Of a DNA stretch of 47,560 bases, positions 39,385 to 47,560 are shown piece after piece (position 1 is the first letter of the stretch; each line of letters begins with the position of its first letter). The position numbers were made by a program, and so were the translations under genes. Source of the DNA: Comamonadaceae bacterium (GTDB taxonomy: Bacteria > Pseudomonadota > Gammaproteobacteria > Burkholderiales > Burkholderiaceae_C); the NCBI GenBank assembly GCA_027486495.1, contig JAIXOZ010000029.1, positions 1 through 47,560 on the forward strand. The letters are read 5' to 3'. The notes beneath the pieces are model-generated. The model was not told where the DNA came from. It did not search any database and saw only the letters and a list, made by a program, of their open reading frames with translations.

Positions 39385-40431
39385 ATGTTCAGTTTCTTCA
39401 AAAAAAAATCCCCCCCGTCCGAGGTGCAATCGCCTCCCGTGACGCCTGCGCCCCCCGTGGCGCAGCCTGTCGCCACAACGCCGACGTCCGCGCCTTTGCC
39501 CACCCTAGCTGAACCCGCGCCCGCTCCGGCCGCCCGCCAGGGCTGGATGGACCGCCTGAAAACGGGCCTGCGCAAAACCGGCTCCAGCATCACCACCGTC
39601 TTCACCGGCACACGCATCGACGACGAACTTTACGAAGAGTTGGAAACCGCCCTGCTGGTGGCCGACACCGGCGTCAAAGCCACCGAGCATTTGCTGCAAG
39701 ACCTCAAACGCCGCGTCAAAGAGACCAAGGCCACCGAGCCTTCGCAGGTCAAAACCTTGCTGGCCGATGCCATCACCGACTTGCTGACACCCCTGCAAAA
39801 GCCCCTGAGCATTGGTGACCACCACCCCACCGTGATCATGGTGGCGGGCGTCAACGGCGCAGGCAAAACCACCTCCATTGGCAAGCTGACCAAGCACTTG
39901 GCCGATGAAGGCCTGAGCGTGCTGCTCGCAGCGGCCGACACTTTCCGTGCTGCGGCCAAAGAGCAACTGGCGGTTTGGGCCACCCGAAACACGGTGGAGA
40001 TCGTCAGCCAACAAGGCGGCGACCCGGCCGCCGTGAGCTTTGACGCGGTGAGCGCTGGCCGCGCCCGGGGCCGTGATGTGGTGCTGGTCGACACCGCAGG
40101 CCGCCTGCCCACCCAAACGCACCTGATGGAAGAGCTGAAAAAGATCAAGCGCGTGGTGCAAAAGGCCGATGGCACCGCACCGCACGAGGTGCTGCTGGTG
40201 ATCGACGGCAACACCGGCCAAAACGCGCTGGCCCAAGTCAAGGCCTTTGACGACACGCTGGGCCTGACGGGCCTGATCGTGACCAAGCTCGACGGTACCG
40301 CCAAAGGCGGCGTGCTGTGCGCCATTGCCCGCGAAAAGCCGATTCCGGTGTACTTCATCGGCGTGGGCGAGAAGCTCGAAGACCTGGAAACCTTCAACGC
40401 CCGCGAGTTTGCCCAAGCCCTTTTGAGCTGA
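39385..40431 (+). CDS. ftsY: Signal recognition particle receptor FtsY
   Basis: A 348-residue SRP GTPase. A Pro/Ala-rich acidic N-terminal region of about 50 residues replaces the longer E. coli A domain. The N domain follows, then G1 GVNGAGKTT (155-163), ADTFRAAAKEQL, the DTAGR motif (G3) and the TKLDGTAKGG (G4-G5) region. It receives SRP-bound ribosomes at the membrane. The start codon ATG 39385 is 28 bp from the divergent M16 gene; an in-frame ATG at 39364 would add seven residues. It is followed by the rpoH promoter region. Confidence 0.96.
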   Translation: MFSFFKKKSPPSEVQSPPVTPAPPVAQPVATTPTSAPLPTLAEPAPAPAARQGWMDRLKTGLRKTGSSITTVFTGTRIDDELYEELETALLVADTGVKATEHLLQDLKRRVKETKATEPSQVKTLLADAITDLLTPLQKPLSIGDHHPTVIMVAGVNGAGKTTSIGKLTKHLADEGLSVLLAAADTFRAAAKEQLAVWATRNTVEIVSQQGGDPAAVSFDAVSAGRARGRDVVLVDTAGRLPTQTHLMEELKKIKRVVQKADGTAPHEVLLVIDGNTGQNALAQVKAFDDTLGLTGLIVTKLDGTAKGGVLCAIAREKPIPVYFIGVGEKLEDLETFNAREFAQALLS

Positions 40432-40531
40432 ACACCCCGTCCTGCGCCGTGGCCCAACGCACAGACGGACCCAGGCCACAACCCCAAAATCAGGGAAAAC
40501 CCCAAGAACCTCAGACCCTCGAGGCCGTCCT

Positions 40532-40558
40532 TTAGCACTCCTCACCAGAGAGTGCTAA
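40532..40558. promoter_or_regulatory. Perfect CIRCE operator upstream of rpoH
   Basis: TTAGCACTC-N9-GAGTGCTAA matches the CIRCE consensus with no deviation. It ends 29 nt before the rpoH start codon and overlaps the likely promoter core (TAATAT at 556-561 in the same place). HrcA binding would therefore repress rpoH until heat shock inactivates HrcA. This arrangement is described for Betaproteobacteria. Confidence 0.92.
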
Positions 40559-40587
40559 TATTGGGGTATTCTAAAAGGAGTTCTGGT

Positions 40588-41520
40588 ATGAACATTCAAA
40601 CTGGTTCCCCCGCCACAGCCATCACGCTGAGCAACCCTTGGGCGGTCGTGCCCTCGCTCGGTCACCTCGACGCCTACATTTCTGCGGTCAACCGCATGCC
40701 CATGCTCACCCTGGAGGAAGAGCAAGAGGCCGCCCGCCAACTCAAAGCCAACGACGACCTCGAAGCCGCCCGCAAGCTGGTGCTCTCGCACCTGCGCTTG
40801 GTGGTGTCGGTGTCCCGCCAGTACTTGGGTTATGGCCTGCCGCACGGCGACCTGATTCAGGAGGGCAATGTGGGCCTGATGAAGGCAGTCAAGCGATTCG
40901 ATCCCGATCAAGGCGTGCGCTTGGTCAGCTATGCGCTGCACTGGATCAAGGCCGAAATCCATGAATACATCCTGAAAAATTGGCGCATGGTCAAGGTCGC
41001 CACCACCAAGGCCCAGCGCAAGCTGTTCTTCAACCTGCGCTCGATGAAGCAAGGCTACAAAGCGGATGCCGATGAAGGCACCCACCGCGACACATTGACC
41101 CCCGACCAGGTGGATTCCATGGCGCACAGCTTGAACGTCAAGCGAGAAGAAGTGCGCGAGATGGAAATGCGCATGTCGGGCGGCGATGTGCTGCTGGACC
41201 CGGCCCCATCGGACGACGGCGAGCAGGCCTTTGGCCCCATCGCCTACCTGGCCGATGTGAACCACGAGCCCACCGCCATGATCGAAGCCCACGAGCGCGA
41301 TGTGATGGCCAGCGACGGACTGGCCACGGCCCTCAATGCCTTGGACGAACGCAGCCGCCGCATCGTGGAAGAGCGCTGGCTCAAGGTCAACGACAACGGC
41401 TCGGGCGGCATGACGCTGCACGACCTGGCCGACGAGTACGGCGTGAGCGCCGAGCGCATCCGCCAAATCGAAGTGGCGGCCATGAAGAAAATGAAAAAGG
41501 CGCTGGTCGAGTTCGCGTGA
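40588..41520 (+). CDS. rpoH: RNA polymerase heat-shock sigma factor sigma-32
   Basis: A 310-residue group 3-type sigma-70 family factor. Region 2 contains [43 protein letters not shown]. The RpoH box QRKLFFNLR (143-151), diagnostic for sigma-32, follows region 2.4. Region 4 carries [15 protein letters not shown] and [17 protein letters not shown]. The ATG at 40588 has an AAGGAG site 7 nt upstream. A perfect CIRCE precedes it and a strong terminator follows, so it is a monocistronic unit under HrcA control. Confidence 0.97.
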   Translation: MNIQTGSPATAITLSNPWAVVPSLGHLDAYISAVNRMPMLTLEEEQEAARQLKANDDLEAARKLVLSHLRLVVSVSRQYLGYGLPHGDLIQEGNVGLMKAVKRFDPDQGVRLVSYALHWIKAEIHEYILKNWRMVKVATTKAQRKLFFNLRSMKQGYKADADEGTHRDTLTPDQVDSMAHSLNVKREEVREMEMRMSGGDVLLDPAPSDDGEQAFGPIAYLADVNHEPTAMIEAHERDVMASDGLATALNALDERSRRIVEERWLKVNDNGSGGMTLHDLADEYGVSAERIRQIEVAAMKKMKKALVEFA

Positions 41521-41551
41521 CCACAGGCCTGATGGGCCAGCTTTGATTCAG

Positions 41552-41579
41552 ATACCCGGTTTAGACCGGGTATTTTTTT
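41552..41579 (+). terminator. Intrinsic terminator of rpoH
   Basis: ATACCCGG-TTTAGA-CCGGGTAT followed by six further T, 31 nt after the rpoH stop. A strong stem with a U tract. Confidence 0.92.
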
Positions 41580-41628
41580 GCCCACAGTGCGCTAAAGTCA
41601 CTTCAGTTTTGTTTTGAAAGCATCCCCC

Positions 41629-42630
41629 ATGACCGTTCGCACATCTTCTGGTTTTTCTCGCCGCCATTTGGCCCAAGCACTGGGCGCTGTTTTGGCTTTG
41701 GGACTGGCACCCTCCTGGGCCACCACGTCAACAGCAGCATGGCCCACGCAAACCGTTCGCCTGGTGGTCGGCTTCCCGGCAGGCTCCAGCCCCGACCTGA
41801 CGGCACGCGCACTGGCCGAGCCTTTGTCCAAGGCCTTGGGCCAAAACGTGATCGTCGAGAACAAAGTGGGTGCTGGCGGCAACATCGCTGCAGACTTTGT
41901 GGCCAAGTCCACGGACGGTCATACTTTGGGCCTGATGATCAACGGCAACATGACCATTGCCCGCATCTTGAACCCGAAGGTGCCTTACGACCCGCTCAAG
42001 GACCTCGCGCCCATCAGCCTGATTGGCAAAGCACCTCTGGTACTGACTGTGCCCGCCAATGCACCGGGTCAAAGCGCTGCCCAATGGTTGAGCCAAGCCC
42101 AAAAGGCGGGCAACCAACTCAGCTACGCATCGCCCGGCGTTGGCACGGTGGCGCACTTGGGCATGGAACTGCTCAAAACCAAAGCCGGCATTGCGCCGGT
42201 GCATGTGCCCTATCCCGGCAACCCGCAAATCATCACCGCCATGTTGGGAGACCAAGTGCAGCTGGCCTTGTTGCCACCGGCCATGGCGGCGGCCCAAGTG
42301 CGCGGCGGCAAACTGCGGGCCATTGGGGCTTCGAGCACCGGGCGCAGTCCGGTGGCTGCCGAAGTGCCCAGCCTGTCCGAAATTGGGGTCAAGGATTACG
42401 AGCTGGAAATCTGGAACGCGGTGGCCGCCCCGGCTTCGATGCCAGGGGCTGTGGCCAAAAAACTTTCGGCCGTGGTCAGCGAGATCGTGCGTGCGCCCGA
42501 GATGCGCGCCCGTTTGTTCCAGCAGGGCTGGCAGGTGGTGGGCTCTTCGCCCGAGGGTTTGCGCAACCGGATTCAGTCTGACACGAAAGCCCTGGGTGAC
42601 ATCATCCGCAGCCAGAAGATCGAGCAATGA
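41629..42630 (+). CDS. Bug family tripartite tricarboxylate receptor (orphan)
   Basis: A 333-residue periplasmic binding protein. The N-terminus SRRHLAQALGAVLALGLAPSWA looks like a twin-arginine-type signal peptide. The mature part begins WPTQTVRLVVGFPAGSSPDLTARAL, the Bug ligand-binding signature, and contains VENKVGAGGNIAADFVAK and VPYPGNPQIITAMLGDQVQLA. No TctAB genes are adjacent, so it is an orphan receptor that must share a permease, which is common in Burkholderiales. The ATG at 41629 precedes the signal peptide. It ends 88 nt before the sensor-kinase gene. Confidence 0.88.
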   Translation: MTVRTSSGFSRRHLAQALGAVLALGLAPSWATTSTAAWPTQTVRLVVGFPAGSSPDLTARALAEPLSKALGQNVIVENKVGAGGNIAADFVAKSTDGHTLGLMINGNMTIARILNPKVPYDPLKDLAPISLIGKAPLVLTVPANAPGQSAAQWLSQAQKAGNQLSYASPGVGTVAHLGMELLKTKAGIAPVHVPYPGNPQIITAMLGDQVQLALLPPAMAAAQVRGGKLRAIGASSTGRSPVAAEVPSLSEIGVKDYELEIWNAVAAPASMPGAVAKKLSAVVSEIVRAPEMRARLFQQGWQVVGSSPEGLRNRIQSDTKALGDIIRSQKIEQ

Positions 42631-42718
42631 ACACCCCGCTGGCAGCGGCTCGGCCCAGCGTTCTTTGTGGCCTTTGCACGCACAAAGTGTTGGCCATGGT
42701 TGATGCAAAGGCCCCCAT

Positions 42719-44935
42719 GTGAACAATCGGCTGTCCCTTTTCAGCAGCTTGATCCTGGGGTCGTTTTTGCTGCTCGTCGTGCTGGGTGTTTTCCTGATCA
42801 ACAAGGAGGTACCTGCGCTGGCCAAACACATGGTCATCGACCAAGCCGTGCTGACCGGATTGGCCGGGCCACGGGCGGTGTCGCTGCCCCATGTGTTGGA
42901 GACCTCAGATTTTTTGCCAAAGGGCAGCCGAGTGCGGTACCGCCTGAGCGTGAACTTGTCAGAAGCACCCTTGACCCCTGTTGGTGTTTTTGTTTCCAAA
43001 ATGAGTTTGTCCGGAGCCTTGTTCGTCAATGGACAGTACATCGGCAATTGTGCGCATGGTCCTCTTGAGACATTGCGGTGCCTCCACAAACCCAGTTTTT
43101 TCAGCACCACAAAGGATATTTGGCAGTTGGGGGAAAACACGGTTGAATTTGAAATTCATGCAAATGCTCGGCAAATGAATGGTTTGTCTCCCATCCAAAT
43201 AGGGGAAGTAGAAAGTCTCTACGCAAACAACTACCGCATGGGTAACTGGCTCAAAACTGAACTTCTGGAGGGCTTGCAGTGGATCAGTGTGGTGTTCGGG
43301 CTTTTGTCTTTGGCCGTTTATGTCATTTTGCGCAAAGAGCCTGCCTTCCTGTGGTTTGGCTTGACTTGTTTGATGCACGCCACGGGTTTGCTCATCGTCA
43401 CGGTCAGTAGTCCAGTGATCGATATCAACTTTTTCAATTGGATGGGGATCACTTCGCGCTTGGTGTCCATCACCTTGATTTTTCTCACCATGTTGTCACT
43501 GTTTGACAAACTTCAAAGATGGATGGTCATCTCCGCGTTGGGGCTGATGGTGAGTGTCCCCATCGTCATTGGTCTCAGTAGAGTTTCTAATATTTCTATC
43601 CAATTTATATTATCCATTCTAATTATTATTTCTTTATTCTTGCTTTTTAAAGGTGTCCGCTGGGCATTTGTCTCGCCCACTTCGATCAAGATCACTGTTG
43701 TTGTCATGACCGTGGTCATGATGTTCACGGGCACAGCCGATTGGCTGCGCTTTGCTGGCAACTCTGAATTTGAAGGCAGTTTTTTCTTCCCCTACATCTT
43801 CAGCGCCATGCTGTTCATTTTGGGTACATTCCTGATTCGCAACCTGGCCACATTGCTCAAACAGACTCGAGAGGACCGCGAGCAATTGCAACGCCGAGCT
43901 GTCGAACGCATGGCTTACGAGGTCACGCAGAACATTCCTGTCGGCACTTACACCTTGATTTTCAAACCGGGTGCGGCTCAAGGTCGTTTCCTTTTTGTGA
44001 GTCAACGCTTCATTGAATTGACAGGCCTGAACCGCCAGGATTTGTTGGACGACCCCCATGTTTTTAAACAAATCCTGCATCAAAAAGCTTTGCCCGACTG
44101 GGAGACGTTCATGAATACCCGCTCGACTCATCGAATGCTCTCACCCAAGGAGTGGCCTATTTTTCCTGTGGGTGGTGAAATGCGCTGGGTCAGAACAGAG
44201 GCTACAACCCGAACTTTGCCAGACGGCTCCACCCTTTTTGAAGGCGTGTTGTTCGACCGGACAGAGGTGGTCAAGGCCAGAGCCGAGTCGGACCGCATTC
44301 GAAATGAATTGCAGACCCAGCAAATTGAGCAATCGCGCTTGAAAGAGCGTGAGCAGTTGCTGCGGGACATGCACGACGGCTTCGGCTCGCAACTGGCCAG
44401 CGTGCGCATGATGGCCGAAAAAGGGCGGATTCGGCCCGAACAGTTTCCTGAATTTTTACGTGAAATCACCGCCGATTTGCATTTGGTGGTGGACACACTG
44501 GGGCAACACCACATCACTTTGGAGGAGGCGCTGGTGGACATGCACCACAGACTGGGGATGCGCTTTGTCGGCAGTGGACATCAATTGCACTGGAAGACCC
44601 ATTTGGATGGGCTGCCACCTTTGGCCTCCAACAAAATTTTGCAAGCGCTGCGCTTGGTCCAAGAAGCTTTGAACAATGCGTTCAAACATGCGCGGGCCAA
44701 ACATGTCTGGTTTTCAGCGCAGTTTGATGCCGAAAACGATGTATTGACCCTGTCGGTGCGTGATGATGGACAGGGCATGTCGGAGCCCATCTCTAGAGGT
44801 CGGGGTTTGAGCAATATGCAGCACCGTGCGCGTGAAATGGGTGGACAGTTCCAGTTGGTCGCGCACCAGCCCGGTGTTGAAGTCTTGCTCAGAGTTGAAC
44901 GCGTTTCTTTGCAGGTCCAAGAGGATTCAAAGTAA
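42719..44935 (+). CDS. Sensor histidine kinase with 7TM and PAS domains
   Basis: A 738-residue membrane sensor kinase. An N-terminal TM helix is followed by a periplasmic beta-sandwich (about 45-180). A seven-helix 7TMR-like block follows at about 187-375. A PAS domain lies at about 400-520. The HisKA_3 helix has H552 in LLRDMHDGFGSQLASVR. The HATPase_c domain has the N box at about 647-659, DDGQGM at 682-687 and RGRGLSNM at 693-700. The H-box type pairs with NarL-family regulators. The GTG start at 42719 sits in ATGTGA. Its last 9 nt overlap the convergent response regulator gene, its probable partner. Confidence 0.9.
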   Translation: MNNRLSLFSSLILGSFLLLVVLGVFLINKEVPALAKHMVIDQAVLTGLAGPRAVSLPHVLETSDFLPKGSRVRYRLSVNLSEAPLTPVGVFVSKMSLSGALFVNGQYIGNCAHGPLETLRCLHKPSFFSTTKDIWQLGENTVEFEIHANARQMNGLSPIQIGEVESLYANNYRMGNWLKTELLEGLQWISVVFGLLSLAVYVILRKEPAFLWFGLTCLMHATGLLIVTVSSPVIDINFFNWMGITSRLVSITLIFLTMLSLFDKLQRWMVISALGLMVSVPIVIGLSRVSNISIQFILSILIIISLFLLFKGVRWAFVSPTSIKITVVVMTVVMMFTGTADWLRFAGNSEFEGSFFFPYIFSAMLFILGTFLIRNLATLLKQTREDREQLQRRAVERMAYEVTQNIPVGTYTLIFKPGAAQGRFLFVSQRFIELTGLNRQDLLDDPHVFKQILHQKALPDWETFMNTRSTHRMLSPKEWPIFPVGGEMRWVRTEATTRTLPDGSTLFEGVLFDRTEVVKARAESDRIRNELQTQQIEQSRLKEREQLLRDMHDGFGSQLASVRMMAEKGRIRPEQFPEFLREITADLHLVVDTLGQHHITLEEALVDMHHRLGMRFVGSGHQLHWKTHLDGLPPLASNKILQALRLVQEALNNAFKHARAKHVWFSAQFDAENDVLTLSVRDDGQGMSEPISRGRGLSNMQHRAREMGGQFQLVAHQPGVEVLLRVERVSLQVQEDSK

Positions 44936-45610
44936 GTTGTGGTTGATCGCCATGTACATCGCCTGGGCTTGTGACTTGACGTTCAGTTTGCGGTAGAGAC
45001 TGCGCACATTCGACTGCACTGTGGACAGGGTCACCCCCATTTTTTCTGCCACCTCCTCGTAACTGAAGCCTTTGGACAAAAACTGCAAAGTTTCGTGCTC
45101 GCGAGGCGACAGTTTGATGTCTCTGCGCTCGGTTAGTTTTTCATCCGGTTTAGACAGTTGCTTGAACAAAAACCGGGCCAACCGGGGGCTAAGTGGGTAA
45201 ACCCCTGTGAGCACTTTCTTGATGCCTTCGGTGATTTCCTGTATCGATTCGTCTTTCAGGATGTAGCCATTCGCCCCCGCTTCAATCGCCTTCAAAACGG
45301 CAGTTTCCGAGGCGACCACAGAAATCACCACAATCGGCAGCTCAGCAAAGCGTTCTCGGCAGGCGCGTATCACTTCCAAGCCGCTGACATCGGGCAAGCC
45401 CAGATCTACCAGGACAAGGTCTAAAGGTGTACTGGTTTGGTTGACCCAAGCCTTGGCCGCGAGGCCTTCATTGAATTCGATAACTTGCCACTGACCTTCC
45501 AGGCCATGCAAGGCATCGGTCATTTGTTCTGCAAAAAGGGGGTTGTCCTCCACCAGCAAAAGCTGTCGCTGTTGAGCGCTGGGTGTGAAGTCTGGTGTGT
45601 GATCGAGCAT
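44927..45610 (-). CDS. NarL/FixJ-family response regulator
   Basis: A 227-residue DNA-binding response regulator. The receiver domain carries acidic E21-D22 (LLLVEDNP), phospho-acceptor D69 (LVLVDLGLPD), a Ser/Thr switch near 97 and K119 (YILKD). The LuxR-type HTH is at about 160-215 (LSPREHETLQFLSKGFSYEEVAEKMGVTLSTVQSNVRSLYRKLNV). It ends overlapping the 3' end of the histidine kinase on the other strand, so the pair is convergent, which is rare for cognate pairs. The start at 45610 is the first ATG; a TTG at 45625 is a possible alternative. It lies 27 nt downstream of the PPIase gene. Confidence 0.88.
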   Translation of the reverse strand: MLDHTPDFTPSAQQRQLLLVEDNPLFAEQMTDALHGLEGQWQVIEFNEGLAAKAWVNQTSTPLDLVLVDLGLPDVSGLEVIRACRERFAELPIVVISVVASETAVLKAIEAGANGYILKDESIQEITEGIKKVLTGVYPLSPRLARFLFKQLSKPDEKLTERRDIKLSPREHETLQFLSKGFSYEEVAEKMGVTLSTVQSNVRSLYRKLNVKSQAQAMYMAINHNLL

Positions 45611-45637
45611 CTCCAGATCATACAAAAATCATGCATG

Positions 45638-46468
45638 TCATCGGATGGATGCTTTTTGTCGCAGGCTGGACATCTTCTGTTGCAGGATTTTTTGAGCCTG
45701 CAGTTCCAGCAGCTGTGGGCGAATGGCTTCAGCGTCCAGCGGTTTCAAGGGGCGAAGGTCTTGCAAATTCAAAATGTGCCAACCCCGCGCTGTGCGCACC
45801 GGTGCGGCCCACAACTGAGGTGCTTGCATCTGGCGCAGGATCGGGACGATCTCGGGCACCAGCTGACTTTGTGAGACCCAACCCACCAAGCCGCCTTGTG
45901 GTTTGCTGTCGGGATCGAGTGAGTGTTCGGCGGCAATCAGCGCAAAGTCCTCGCCCTTCTGGATGCGTTGCAGCAGCGTTTTGGCCAAGTTCTCTTGATC
46001 CACCAGGATGTGCCTTATCAGCCACTCCTGGCTTCCTCTTTGTGCCATTTGGTCCTGGTATTCCTGCTGCAATGCCTCTTCGGTGATGGGGTGTTCGGTC
46101 AGAACTTTCTGTTGCCACGCGCGCACAAGCACGCTCTGGCTTGCCAAGGCCATTTGAGCTTGCACCAGAGGATTTTTGTCCAGCCCCTCGCTTTGGGCGG
46201 CTTGAATCATCAACGCCTGCTGGATCAAATTTTCTCGGACCGTCGCGCGCAACGCCAGGCCACTGGGCGTGCCTTGAGCGATGCTTTCACGGTACAAAAC
46301 TTCGGCATGCGCGGTGGGTTGGGGCACGTCGTTGACCCACACAAACGGACGGGACAAGGCCTGCTGAACCTCAGCGGATGGCGTTTGAGCTGCGGCTTGG
46401 CCACCCAGCATGGCAAACATCAGCCACCACAATGCATGTCGAGGAACAAACAGGCGGAACAAGGTCAT
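45638..46468 (-). CDS. Parvulin-type peptidyl-prolyl cis-trans isomerase
   Basis: A 276-residue periplasmic isomerase. A signal peptide covers about residues 1-27 (AAA-QTP). A SurA/PpiD-like N-terminal helical region follows, with an internal NLIQQALMIQAAQSEGLDKNP segment. The single parvulin domain covers about 149-245: IRHILVDQENLAKTLLQRIQKGEDFALIAAEHSLD, then GGLVGWV and the closing ARGWHILNLQDL. It catalyses proline isomerisation in secreted clients. It lies 8 nt downstream of the lipoprotein gene, so it belongs to the adhesin-lipoprotein run and is a likely folding helper for it. Confidence 0.88.
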   Translation of the reverse strand: MTLFRLFVPRHALWWLMFAMLGGQAAAQTPSAEVQQALSRPFVWVNDVPQPTAHAEVLYRESIAQGTPSGLALRATVRENLIQQALMIQAAQSEGLDKNPLVQAQMALASQSVLVRAWQQKVLTEHPITEEALQQEYQDQMAQRGSQEWLIRHILVDQENLAKTLLQRIQKGEDFALIAAEHSLDPDSKPQGGLVGWVSQSQLVPEIVPILRQMQAPQLWAAPVRTARGWHILNLQDLRPLKPLDAEAIRPQLLELQAQKILQQKMSSLRQKASIR

Positions 46469-46476
46469 GGTGGTGT

Positions 46477-46917
46477 TCAGTATTGGGCTTGAAAAAAGCG
46501 AATTTTCACAGGATCAGGGTAGGGGGTCACCGGTGCGCCCAGCTTCGGATGAAACCAGGTGATGGCCTGAGTGGGGTTGTCGTAGCGCATGTAAAGACCG
46601 CCATCGGCTTCGTTGATGAAACCGTGTTGCGTCACAAAGCGCAAAGGCCTTGACGCTTGAAAATAAATGCCCGTCGGGTCCGCAAATTGCGCACGGTAAG
46701 GCGCAGCCGGCAGCTCAAGCACGAGGCCCGGTGACACAGTCAGTTGCCTGACATCGTCCAACTCCAGCCAGGAGCCACGGATGGCCTGATGGTCCGGGAC
46801 TGGCAATGTTTGCAATCCCTTGCAACCGATCAACAGGTTTAAAAACACCAGCAAGAAGGCACTGCACGCGATCTTGTTCAGGCCAGTGGGGCGAAGCGGA
46901 GGATTTTTTTTGAACAT
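46477..46917 (-). CDS. Predicted lipoprotein of unknown function
   Basis: A 146-residue secreted protein. A lipobox is visible at the end of a hydrophobic N-terminal segment (FLNLLIGC, C32), so it should be lipidated and placed in the outer or inner membrane. The mature part is beta-rich with two recurring aromatic-Pro motifs (LELPAAPYRAQF, ITWFHPKLGAPVTPYP) and no family I recognise. The gene lies 16 nt downstream of the adhesin-like gene and 8 nt before the PPIase gene; an accessory role in surface-protein handling is plausible from context only. Confidence 0.75.
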   Translation of the reverse strand: MFKKNPPLRPTGLNKIACSAFLLVFLNLLIGCKGLQTLPVPDHQAIRGSWLELDDVRQLTVSPGLVLELPAAPYRAQFADPTGIYFQASRPLRFVTQHGFINEADGGLYMRYDNPTQAITWFHPKLGAPVTPYPDPVKIRFFQAQY

Positions 46918-46933
46918 AATGAGCTTGAGTAAA

Positions 46934-47560
46934 TCAATAACCTTTAGGCAAGGCCCTGGTGCCGGTGGCCGTAGCCGACAGCATGTTGGGCGTTGTCAAA
47001 GTGGCGGTGGTGATGGTCAAGTTACCGTCACTGGTTTTGACGGTGCTGTTGGATTTGGCCAGTAACTTTCCAAATTGCACGTTGCCCGCATCGGTTTGTG
47101 CATCTACCGCGCCGGTGCCAGCGTCCAGATTGGTGCCCATCAAGGCGAACGTGGGGTTCAGGCCCTGCGCCATGTTGCCTTTGGCCCGCAGGGTGATGCC
47201 TGTTGCGGATTTGAGCGTGGTGAAGCTCAAACCTTTCAGATCGCTGGTGGCACGGATGGTGCCGGTGGTGGACGTTTGGGTACCCAGGCTTCCGATGCCT
47301 TGAACAAGGATTGTCATATCGCCGTAAGCGGTGCCGGTGGTGGCGTTGAAGTCGGTCCCGGCCGTCAAGTGGGCGTTACCCGCGCTGACGGTGTAAGACG
47401 TGAGCGACATCCCGGTCTTGGAGTTGGCCACCAAAGCGGTCTTGGCTGTGGCCGAGGTGATGGCAACGGCCCCGGTCATCGACTGCGCATTCACATTCGC
47501 ATTCAAGCTGGTCAGCAAACCGGTGCTGAGGTTGCCGGACGATTTGACCAACACGCCTGA
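46934..47560 (-). CDS. C-terminal end of a large surface adhesin-like protein
   Basis: The final 208 residues of a longer protein that runs off the right edge. The sequence is low-complexity, rich in Thr, Ser, Gly, Ala and Asn, with recurring short beta-strand units (SSGNLSTG, KTGMSLTS, AGTDFNATTG, DAGTGAVDAQTDAGN, SDGNLTITTATL). This pattern is typical of the filamentous-haemagglutinin-like beta-helix stalks of two-partner-secreted adhesins. No C-terminal membrane anchor or sorting signal is visible and it ends LPKGY. The N-terminal TPS domain cannot be seen, so the class is inferred from composition and repeats. Confidence 0.65.
   Translation of the reverse strand, partial: SGVLVKSSGNLSTGLLTSLNANVNAQSMTGAVAITSATAKTALVANSKTGMSLTSYTVSAGNAHLTAGTDFNATTGTAYGDMTILVQGIGSLGTQTSTTGTIRATSDLKGLSFTTLKSATGITLRAKGNMAQGLNPTFALMGTNLDAGTGAVDAQTDAGNVQFGKLLAKSNSTVKTSDGNLTITTATLTTPNMLSATATGTRALPKGY

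Noticed and set aside
1-47560. CRISPR array
   Set aside because: No series of regularly spaced identical repeats with unique spacers was found; the repeats seen are the 274-538 cluster and the paired sites in the island.
1-47560. Insertion sequence with transposase
   Set aside because: No DDE or HUH transposase with terminal inverted repeats was recognised; the only recombinases are the island integrase and resolvase.

Overview
The window is from a betaproteobacterial chromosome, most likely Burkholderiales and Comamonadaceae-like (Limnohabitans or Rhodoferax relatives). That placement is an inference from gene content: a DUF1841 gene, two Bug-type solute receptors with a TctAB transporter, one fused LolC/E-type permease, the order coaD-rsmD-M16-M16 / ftsY-rpoH, and an HrcA-type CIRCE operator in front of rpoH. 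Most of the window is GC-rich and densely coded. About 4.5 kb between 12.15 and 16.65 kb is clearly AT-richer and foreign.

Left part (1-12 kb). The 5' end of a thiolase gene (pcaF-like) is followed by a repeat-rich spacer, a DUF1841 gene and a dihaem cytochrome c4-type gene. A perfect FNR/ANR box (TTGAT-N4-ATCAA) lies between the cytochrome gene and a long plus-strand run: MoxR ATPase, small membrane protein, GNAT acetyltransferase, CoxE-like VWA protein, TamA and TamB. A RodZ-like membrane HTH protein and tRNA-Arg(CCT) close this part.

Genomic island (12152-16645). A 21-bp direct repeat of the tRNA-Arg 3' end flanks a compact integrated element. It carries a tyrosine integrase, a leader driven by a full-consensus sigma70 promoter, a putative YagK/YfjJ (inovirus Gp2-like) replication protein, a large stem-loop, a two-TM PH-like/SHOCT protein, a divergent small XRE regulator with nested palindromes at its start, and a serine resolvase behind a res-like repeat array. 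It looks like a minimal integrative plasmid or satellite, and it is the best candidate for something undescribed.

Central part (17-32.5 kb). A class V aminotransferase, a quinone oxidoreductase, an EamA transporter, a LysR regulator and a class II aldolase are followed by a minus-strand run. Read 5'->3' this run is lolCE-lolD-tatD-spermidine-synthase-like, then tctB-tctA-tctC(Bug)-ggt-like-EamA-SDR. The second block looks like an uptake and processing operon in which a gamma-glutamyltransferase-like hydrolase sits next to its own transporter and receptor.

Right part (32.5-47.6 kb). Housekeeping genes: RpfE-like protein and recJ (overlapping), coaD, rsmD, a pair of M16 proteins (one active, one lacking the zinc motif), ftsY, and rpoH under a perfect CIRCE. 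Then come a second Bug receptor, a 7TM/PAS sensor kinase, and a convergent minus-strand cluster: the end of a large low-complexity surface adhesin-like protein, a lipoprotein, a parvulin isomerase and a NarL-type response regulator. That cluster looks like one transcription unit linking a secreted surface protein to its folding factor and regulator.
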